Below are positions 1 to 3,873 of a stretch of 6,319 nt of DNA, one piece after another. The notes under the pieces were generated by a model. The model searched no databases, was not told the origin of the DNA, and saw nothing but the letters and a program-made list of their open reading frames with translations. The stretch is taken from NCBI GenBank assembly GCA_937941715.1, contig CALDGX010000148.1, positions 1 through 6,319 on the forward strand. Reading direction: 5' to 3'. How positions within the stretch are numbered: position 1 is the first letter of the stretch; the number at the start of each line of letters is the position of its first letter. Origin of the DNA: an uncultured Chloracidobacterium sp. (lineage in GTDB: Bacteria > Acidobacteriota > Blastocatellia > Pyrinomonadales > Pyrinomonadaceae). The position numbers and the translations under genes were made by a program.

Positions 1-13
1 GGTTCTCCACGAA

Positions 14-1231
14 ATGGGACTGCTCGGCATGCAGTTAGAAGCTGTTACGGCGACTACGCCAGATCGCGAGATCAGCTTTGAAGAGTCGCGAATGACCGAG
101 CAAAAGCTTTGTGTCGCAGACCAAAGGCGAGTTCAGGAAGCTGCCAAGAATCGCAATTCGCTACCGCCAAAATGCCCGAACTTCGATGATGAAATGCAGG
201 CGGTTCTCCGGCGTGTCGGACGTCATAAAGTCAGCCGTATGATGATCGACGACTTTGCTGAATTCTATCTGGAAGACGGTGATAAATCTGTCGAAGAACT
301 CGACAGAGACTTCACGACTTTCGATCAACTTGAGCAGTTTGATGAGAATGGTCTTATCGGCATAACAATGAGTTCAAGCCAGCGTTCGGTGGTGGTCTTT
401 GATCTCGATTGTGAGATCGATGCAAACTGTCTTCCATATGAATCAAGAGAGCTTTCGTCACAGCTTCCTAAGCTCTTTGTAGGCCATTCTTTAGGCGGCA
501 ACACCGTTCAGGAAGGACGCCGAATGATCAGCTGTGCTGGCTGGGCAATGCCTTCGAGACATCCGTTCTCGGATCAGGAATTCGAGGAATGGCTGGCACT
601 TTCCCTTGATCAGATCTACGACAGCAAAGTCATCCGTTCGGTACGCCGTATCTACTCATTTAAGCAAGGTAGTTTCGAGATCCTTGTAGATCAGGAAATT
701 AACCCTGACTTTGAAGAGATGCAATACGCCGCTTCTGTCCTGCGCCTTTTGTGGCAGCGTCAATACTCAGACTTCCATCTGCGAAGCCTTCGTCACGATT
801 CGTATCAAGAAACCTACCTTGCGATTCGCGGAACGTCGGACACGGCTGATTTAGCCGAACTAAAGAAAAAAGCGTATGCAGATTTTAAGGAACACAAAAG
901 CCTTTCCCTTAAGGAGTTCACGGCTCTTAACACCGTCGCAAAATCTCAGGAAGTTAGGTTGAAGAATCAACTTTCAATCGACGCGAAACGATGGCTCCGA
1001 AAGATCGAAATGGCGACTCTTGGACAGCTACGTTTTCTGAAATTCGGTCTCTATAACGACCCGGCCGCGAAGGCATTTAAGCGGCAGGAGAAACAGAAAT
1101 TGTGGGACGCGGTGAGGGCACGAGACGCGGAACTAAACGAGGCCGTTCGCGCGAATCGCACGATCCAGGCGAGCCTCTTCACGCAGCCCACTGTACAGCG
1201 AACACAGGTTAAGGTCGTGCATGCGGCCTGA
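14..1231 (+). CDS. Unrecognised 405-residue protein upstream of ssb; possible primase-like motifs (unproven)
   Basis: I do not recognise this protein. The frame is open to the left edge, so the gene may begin before the window. No clear Shine-Dalgarno precedes the ATG at 14; the in-frame ATG at 92 has a GAAGAG upstream and is an alternative start. The protein is soluble-looking, with no signal peptide or membrane segment. Residues about 55-240 mix strands and helices: a hydrophobic strand ends in VVVFDLD (Asp130, Asp132), followed by SRH at 181-183 and a strand ending in Asp226. Residues about 275-405 are charged and helix-rich. The DxD, SxH, hD order resembles archaeo-eukaryotic primases, but the sequence around SRH does not look like the usual strand, so I do not assign that function. 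The gene lies 135 bp before ssb on the same strand, suggesting a DNA-metabolism role. That it is a real gene is well supported; its function is open. Confidence 0.8.
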   Translation: MGLLGMQLEAVTATTPDREISFEESRMTEQKLCVADQRRVQEAAKNRNSLPPKCPNFDDEMQAVLRRVGRHKVSRMMIDDFAEFYLEDGDKSVEELDRDFTTFDQLEQFDENGLIGITMSSSQRSVVVFDLDCEIDANCLPYESRELSSQLPKLFVGHSLGGNTVQEGRRMISCAGWAMPSRHPFSDQEFEEWLALSLDQIYDSKVIRSVRRIYSFKQGSFEILVDQEINPDFEEMQYAASVLRLLWQRQYSDFHLRSLRHDSYQETYLAIRGTSDTADLAELKKKAYADFKEHKSLSLKEFTALNTVAKSQEVRLKNQLSIDAKRWLRKIEMATLGQLRFLKFGLYNDPAAKAFKRQEKQKLWDAVRARDAELNEAVRANRTIQASLFTQPTVQRTQVKVVHAA

Positions 1232-1366
1232 AAATTGAAGAGCAATATTCAACGAAAGGAGCGGCGGCCAGTATTTTAGGCACAACGCCTGGAAAAACTC
1301 TCGCAGATGGCGAAAAGCCGTTCCGTTCGGAGAACAAATAAACCACAAAAGGAGCAAGAAAAAACC
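1232..1366 (+). other. Intergenic leader before ssb
   Basis: These 135 bases separate the upstream gene from ssb. A strong Shine-Dalgarno-like AAAGGAG at 1255-1261 is not followed at usable distance by ATG, GTG or TTG, so it appears orphaned. An in-frame ATG at 1307 would lengthen SSB by 20 basic residues, but it has no ribosome-binding site. I see no convincing promoter or terminator here, and ssb may be co-transcribed with the gene before it. Confidence 0.4.
1351..1356 (+). promoter_or_regulatory. Ribosome-binding site that fixes the ssb start
   Basis: AAAGGAGCA begins at 1348, and its GGAG core lies about 12 bases before the ATG at 1367. It supports that ATG rather than the upstream in-frame ATG at 1307. 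The protein from 1367 also begins exactly where SSB family members begin. Confidence 0.6.
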
Positions 1367-1810
1367 ATGTCAGCAAATATCTCGATACTTGGAAATGCAG
1401 GCCGCGATGCGAGCCTGAAATATTCGGAAAAGGGCACACCCGTCGCGAGCTTTCCGATCGCTTCAAACTCGTTCAAGAACAGCCCGGAAGGGCGTGTGCA
1501 GGTCACACATTGGTTCAACGTGGTCGCCTTTGGCAAGACTGCGGAGACGCTCGCCGAGCATGTAAAAAAGGGAACGCATCTGCTTGTTCACGGCAGGCTC
1601 TCGTTCAGCCCGTGGAGCACAGATAGGGGCGAGCCCAGATCAGGTGCCGAGATCTCGCTCTTCTCATTCGAGTTTGTCGGATCGAACCGTTCGGGCGGCC
1701 AAACGGACCAGGAACCTACTGCCGACAGCCCCGAGCCGGACGTTCCCGAGTTCACGGGCGCGGCTGTTCCAGAGGCACCCGTCAATGAGCCGTTCATCGA
1801 TCAGTTCTGA
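1367..1810 (+). CDS. ssb: Single-stranded DNA-binding protein (SSB), element-encoded
   Basis: This is an SSB of 147 residues that coats single-stranded DNA in the cytoplasm. The OB fold spans about residues 1-105: MSANISILGNAGRDA starts strand 1, THWFNVVAFGKTAE is the conserved aromatic core, and the AEHVKKGTHLLVHGRL segment is the family signature. Residues about 108-140 form a disordered Pro/Glu/Asp/Gly linker, and the protein ends in PFIDQF. That acidic-aromatic tip resembles but departs from the canonical DDDIPF tail that recruits partner enzymes. The length is somewhat short of chromosomal SSBs (about 160-180), as is common on plasmids and phages. The start at ATG 1367 is chosen from the GGAG site and the family N-terminus. 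It precedes the RNase H gene by 79 bp on the same strand. Conjugative elements often carry their own ssb in the leading region, and the position here fits. Confidence 0.95.
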   Translation: MSANISILGNAGRDASLKYSEKGTPVASFPIASNSFKNSPEGRVQVTHWFNVVAFGKTAETLAEHVKKGTHLLVHGRLSFSPWSTDRGEPRSGAEISLFSFEFVGSNRSGGQTDQEPTADSPEPDVPEFTGAAVPEAPVNEPFIDQF

Positions 1811-1830
1811 GGTAGGTTGTTTCTGCGAGT

Positions 1831-1858
1831 TGGGGCATAGCGTCGGTGCCGTGCCCCA
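1831..1858 (+). terminator. GC-rich hairpin between ssb and the RNase H gene
   Basis: TGGGGCA (1831-1837) and TGCCCCA (1852-1858) form a perfect 7-bp stem around a 14-base loop, 21 bases after the ssb stop. Only GTTTCC follows rather than a T run, so it is at best a weak terminator. It could instead limit read-through, protect the ssb message 3' end, or be a fold of the single strand. The stem is seen directly; the role is inferred. Confidence 0.4.
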
Positions 1859-1889
1859 GTTTCCTATAGAGAAAAACGAGAGGTGGACA

Positions 1890-2543
1890 ATGAGCGTTAC
1901 CAAGTTAGTTGAGGGTAAAAGCGGGATAGAGAGTACGGCGGAATATGCGCCTCTTGTAACGATCTACGCGGATGCATCCTGCATTCGGAATGGAGCAATC
2001 GACTCGTCGGCGGGCTGCGGTGCGGTTATGCTGGATCACAACCGGCTGGAAGTAAAACTGGTTTCAAAATATTTGGGACAGATCACCAATCAGCAGGCCG
2101 AGATCCTTGGATGCACGTATGCGTTGGAGCAGCTTCGCAGATATTGTCGTATAGAGATAGTGTCAGACTCAAAGTATGTGATTGATACTATGATGGGCCG
2201 AAATCACATGCGTGCAAACCGCTCGTTTTGGTCGCGTCTGGTCAAAGCATGCTACGGGCATCATGTCTCCTGGCGGTGGGTAAAAGGACATTCGGGAGTG
2301 CAGTTTCAGGAAGTTGCCGACCGTCTAGCCCGTGCTGCGGCAAGATTATGCTGTGACGTTTCAGCTGATGATATGGAGCAACTGGGCGGGCTTCTGTGTC
2401 ACGGCTCAGACCGGTTGGATATCCGCGAATTCGAGATGAAGCTTGAAATGATACTAGCCCAATACGAGTCATCTCATCGGCCGTTCGTTCCCGCTGCGAA
2501 TTTCGATGGGATTGGAACACTTCCTTCTGCTTTTTCCGCCTAG
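1890..2543 (+). CDS. rnhA: Ribonuclease H, type 1 (RNase HI family), with C-terminal extension
   Basis: This cytoplasmic endonuclease of 217 residues cleaves RNA in RNA-DNA hybrids. The domain spans about residues 20-152. The four acidic metal ligands are present: Asp28 in TIYADASC, Glu71 in TNQQAEILG, Asp93 in IVSDSKYV and Asp144 in EVADRLARAAA; the catalytic His134 lies in WRWVKGHSG. These match E. coli Asp10, Glu48, Asp70, Asp134 and His124. The basic handle region of E. coli RNase HI is shortened here to about RNHMRANRSFWSRL. Residues 152-217 are a helix-forming tail absent from E. coli RNase HI and unrecognised. The frame is open back to 1584 inside ssb, but the start is set at ATG 1890 because GAGAGGTGG lies just upstream and the earlier residues are compositionally odd. 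It follows ssb and converges on a - strand gene 11 bp away. Removing RNA primers or R-loops during establishment is a plausible role. Confidence 0.93.
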   Translation: MSVTKLVEGKSGIESTAEYAPLVTIYADASCIRNGAIDSSAGCGAVMLDHNRLEVKLVSKYLGQITNQQAEILGCTYALEQLRRYCRIEIVSDSKYVIDTMMGRNHMRANRSFWSRLVKACYGHHVSWRWVKGHSGVQFQEVADRLARAAARLCCDVSADDMEQLGGLLCHGSDRLDIREFEMKLEMILAQYESSHRPFVPAANFDGIGTLPSAFSA

Positions 2544-2554
2544 CTCATATTCTT

Positions 2555-2812
2555 TTAACCGCTAGTTTTAAGCCAGCTTTTGAATGCCGGATCGCGCTCA
2601 AAAAGGTGGTTTAGCGCGTACTCGACAACATCGTCATTGGTGATATCGGTACTCATGCTGATGGACGCGAACTGAAGATATTGTTTCAGTTTGCGGTCGG
2701 TCGCTTCGAGTACACGTGTGTTCAATTTTACGAAGTTCAAGCGGTTGATCTGCAGCAGCGGACGCTCGAAATTCTGCTTTGTAGAGGGGGTGATATTGTT
2801 CTGATCGTTCAT
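2555..2812 (-). CDS. Small ribbon-helix-helix-like DNA-binding protein
   Basis: This 85-residue protein starts at ATG 2812, with AAGGAG in the leader about 11 bases upstream. After a polar arm (1-24) it shows the layout of a ribbon-helix-helix protein: a short strand FVKLNTRV (27-34), helix A about 35-52 (LEATDRKLKQYLQFA) and helix B about 58-72 (TNDDVVEYALNHLFER), then a short tail ending SWLKTSG. Such proteins are dimers that insert the strand into the DNA major groove and act as plasmid repressors, partition factors or relaxosome accessories. No specific family is recognised. The gene is divergent from the relaxase operon and its leader runs into the oriT-like gap, so autoregulation or oriT binding is likely. 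In RP4, TraK is encoded in the comparable place, but this is not a recognisable TraK homologue. Confidence 0.75.
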   Translation of the reverse strand: MNDQNNITPSTKQNFERPLLQINRLNFVKLNTRVLEATDRKLKQYLQFASISMSTDITNDDVVEYALNHLFERDPAFKSWLKTSG

Positions 2813-2839
2813 TAGTATTTGGTCTCCTTACGTTGGCGA

Positions 2840-2862
2840 ATTTACTGGCTTGGTTGGTAAAT
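2840..2862. repeat. Inverted repeat in the leader of the - strand RHH gene
   Basis: ATTTAC (2840-2845) and GTAAAT (2857-2862) are perfect 6-bp arms separated by 11 bases, ending 28 bases before the - strand gene start. The position suits an operator or leader hairpin. Arms this short can occur by chance. Confidence 0.35.
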
Positions 2863-2923
2863 CAATCGGCGTGCCGTAGCAGAGAACTGCGGTATTTGTG
2901 GCAACGGGCGGCGAATAAACGAA

Positions 2924-2950
2924 CCGCTTTTGGCGTAGAAAAAGAAGCGG
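2924..2950. repeat. Inverted repeat CCGCTT/AAGCGG near oriT
   Basis: CCGCTT (2924-2929) and AAGCGG (2945-2950) can pair around a 15-base loop. It lies about 50 bases to the leading side of the nick. It could fold on the transferred strand, for example as a priming or relaxosome structure, but this is inference from a short stem. Confidence 0.3.
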
Positions 2951-2975
2951 ATCAAGGGGGCTCCTAAAAAATCAA

Positions 2976-3157
2976 AAATTACAGCGGCGGGTGTATGACA
3001 GGATAGACCAAGAACCAACCCTTGTAATTCACATAAGCCTCGTACTGTCACTAAGTTACGCGGTGTCATCAAAATTACAAACCGCAGTTCTCGCCATATT
3101 TCTCGCAAAAGGCACGTATTTTGCTCATGTCCAAATGGTCGGAGAAATTACAAACCG
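2976..3157. repeat. AAATTACA repeat cluster
   Basis: AAATTACA occurs in direct orientation at 2976-2983, 3072-3079 and 3145-3152. The last two extend to a shared 13-mer, AAATTACAAACCG (3072-3084 and 3145-3157). An inverted AATTACAA is read at 3022-3029 (TTGTAATT on +). The nick core lies between the first and the inverted copy. These are candidate binding sites for one of the RHH proteins. The last copy falls inside the first codons of the 250-residue RHH gene if its upstream start is used. Confidence 0.5.
2991..3012 (-). other. Candidate nic site of oriT (RP4 / T-DNA border type)
   Basis: On the + strand 2996-3005 reads TGACAGGATA; on the - strand this is TATCCTG followed by TCA. RP4-type oriTs are nicked at ATCCTG|C, and T-DNA borders share TGRCAGGATATAT, so ten consecutive positions match the border core. 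By analogy the nick falls on the - strand between 2999 and 2998. The 5' end, bound to the relaxase tyrosine, would then lead toward lower coordinates. The adjacent MOBP-type relaxase belongs to the same broad enzyme group as RP4 TraI and VirD2, which strengthens the call. Confidence 0.65.
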
Positions 3158-3873
3158 ACGAATTGGTGACAAAACGCCGCCACAAAAGTCGAGACATGAG
3201 AAAGCGAGACAGAGAGAAAATAATAAAAAACATCGAGTTGGGTATCGAGTCAAAGCAGGGACGGCCGATCAGCGTCAGGCCCTACGATGAGGACCACAAA
3301 AAACTTGAGGAGATCGCAGCCGAAACCGGTGAGAACAAGTCCGCGATTGTCCGTCGAATGATCCATTTCGCCTTGACCGATAGACACCAGCATTTTGCTT
3401 CGGGTCGCTGTCAGGAAAAGCTCGATTGGCTTGTGCGAACCGGCCGCCAGAACGAGACCGTTGATCTTGCTGTAAGCGACAACATCGGCGAGATTCGAGA
3501 AAGCATTTATCGAATGGAATTGGAGCTCGAAAATGCACTAGAACTGCTTCGTCAAGCAAGCTCACTGACTACCGAAATCTACTCGATGTCGAGTATGTCG
3601 ATTTCGTCACTAAATCTCGTTTTCACAAAGCTCATCGAATATACTTCGCCGGAGACCAGCGACCGCAAACAGAGTGTTGTTATCGCCTCTACCGCAATGG
3701 CTGAGCTGATCGAACACGCCGTGTCCGATCTTAAGAAATGTCTCCTGTTCCACGAGCATGTCGCAGGAAACGAATCCCTTCACAACAGCTACCTTGCAAC
3801 CAAGGTACGAATACTAAAACAGCGAATCGATTCCTTGCCTAAGCCCGCGAATCAAATAGCGAGCGAATCATGA
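3121..3873 (+). CDS. Ribbon-helix-helix relaxosome accessory protein (TraJ/MobC-like role)
   Basis: This is a 250-residue protein if translated from TTG 3121, which has AAAAGG eight bases upstream. ATG 3127 and ATG 3196 (residue 26) are alternatives without a well-placed site. The N-terminal 45 residues are strongly basic. An RHH domain follows: strand RPISVRPYD (48-56), helix A about 57-69 (EDHKKLEEIAAET) and helix B about 72-85 (NKSAIVRRMIHFAL). The rest (about 90-250) is mainly helical, with a charged amphipathic segment about 120-150 and a Ser-rich stretch around 155-170; I recognise no domain there. RHH proteins next to relaxase genes commonly bind oriT and position the relaxase, as RP4 TraJ does, but TraJ is only about half this length. 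The stop overlaps the relaxase ATG by 4 bp (ATGA at 3870), so the two are translationally coupled. The oriT-like gap immediately upstream is the expected target. Confidence 0.8.
   Translation: MLMSKWSEKLQTDELVTKRRHKSRDMRKRDREKIIKNIELGIESKQGRPISVRPYDEDHKKLEEIAAETGENKSAIVRRMIHFALTDRHQHFASGRCQEKLDWLVRTGRQNETVDLAVSDNIGEIRESIYRMELELENALELLRQASSLTTEIYSMSSMSISSLNLVFTKLIEYTSPETSDRKQSVVIASTAMAELIEHAVSDLKKCLLFHEHVAGNESLHNSYLATKVRILKQRIDSLPKPANQIASES

Larger units (their letters stand above)
2882..3092. repeat. Perfect 12-bp inverted repeat bracketing the nick site
   Basis: GAGAACTGCGGT at 2882-2893 is exactly complementary to ACCGCAGTTCTC at 3081-3092. The midpoint is 2987, about 11 bases from the proposed nick. 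Each arm reads ACCGCAGTTCTC in the direction of the neighbouring gene, and both are preceded by ACAAA (with two extra bases on the left arm). A shared operator for the two divergent genes, or relaxosome-protein sites, is the likely role. Confidence 0.65.
2813..3120. other. Candidate oriT and divergent regulatory region
   Basis: This gap of 308 bases separates two divergent RHH-type genes. It holds, from left to right: an inverted repeat ATTTAC/GTAAAT (2840-2862), one arm of a 12-bp inverted repeat (2882-2893), an inverted repeat CCGCTT/AAGCGG (2924-2950), AAATTACA (2976-2983), an RP4/T-DNA-border-type nick core (2996-3005), an inverted AATTACAA (3022-3029), another AAATTACA (3072-3079) and the second 12-bp arm (3081-3092). 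A relaxase and its accessory gene start at its right end. Together these support an origin of transfer plus operators for both flanking genes. No promoter with good -35 and -10 boxes could be fixed on either strand. Confidence 0.7.

Noticed and set aside
482..499. GHSLGG in the first gene, like the nucleophile elbow of lipases
   Set aside because: No other alpha/beta-hydrolase features (preceding strands, catalytic Asp and His at suitable positions, signal peptide) are visible, and the DNA-handling context does not fit. It is probably chance.
1307..1366. Longer SSB beginning at ATG 1307
   Set aside because: There is no ribosome-binding site, and the added 20 residues are basic and not part of the SSB fold. 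ATG 1367 has GGAG upstream.
1584..1889. N-terminal extension of the RNase H frame by 102 residues
   Set aside because: It overlaps ssb in another frame, is Ser/Arg-rich with no domain similarity, and has no ribosome-binding site, whereas ATG 1890 has a good one and fits the family.
2951..2970. Terminator at GGGGGCTCCTAAAAAA
   Set aside because: The possible stem is only about three base pairs, and the A run is not a T run on the + strand. On the - strand the T run comes before the stem, so it does not form an intrinsic terminator.
2996..3020. A true T-DNA border
   Set aside because: Only the TGACAGGATA core matches; the distal part of the border consensus does not, and no second border or Ti genes are present. 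An oriT nick site explains it better.
2991..3290. Open frame of 99 codons across the oriT-like gap
   Set aside because: It begins with GTG without a ribosome-binding site, crosses the repeats and overlaps the RHH gene in another frame. Its predicted protein has no recognisable features.
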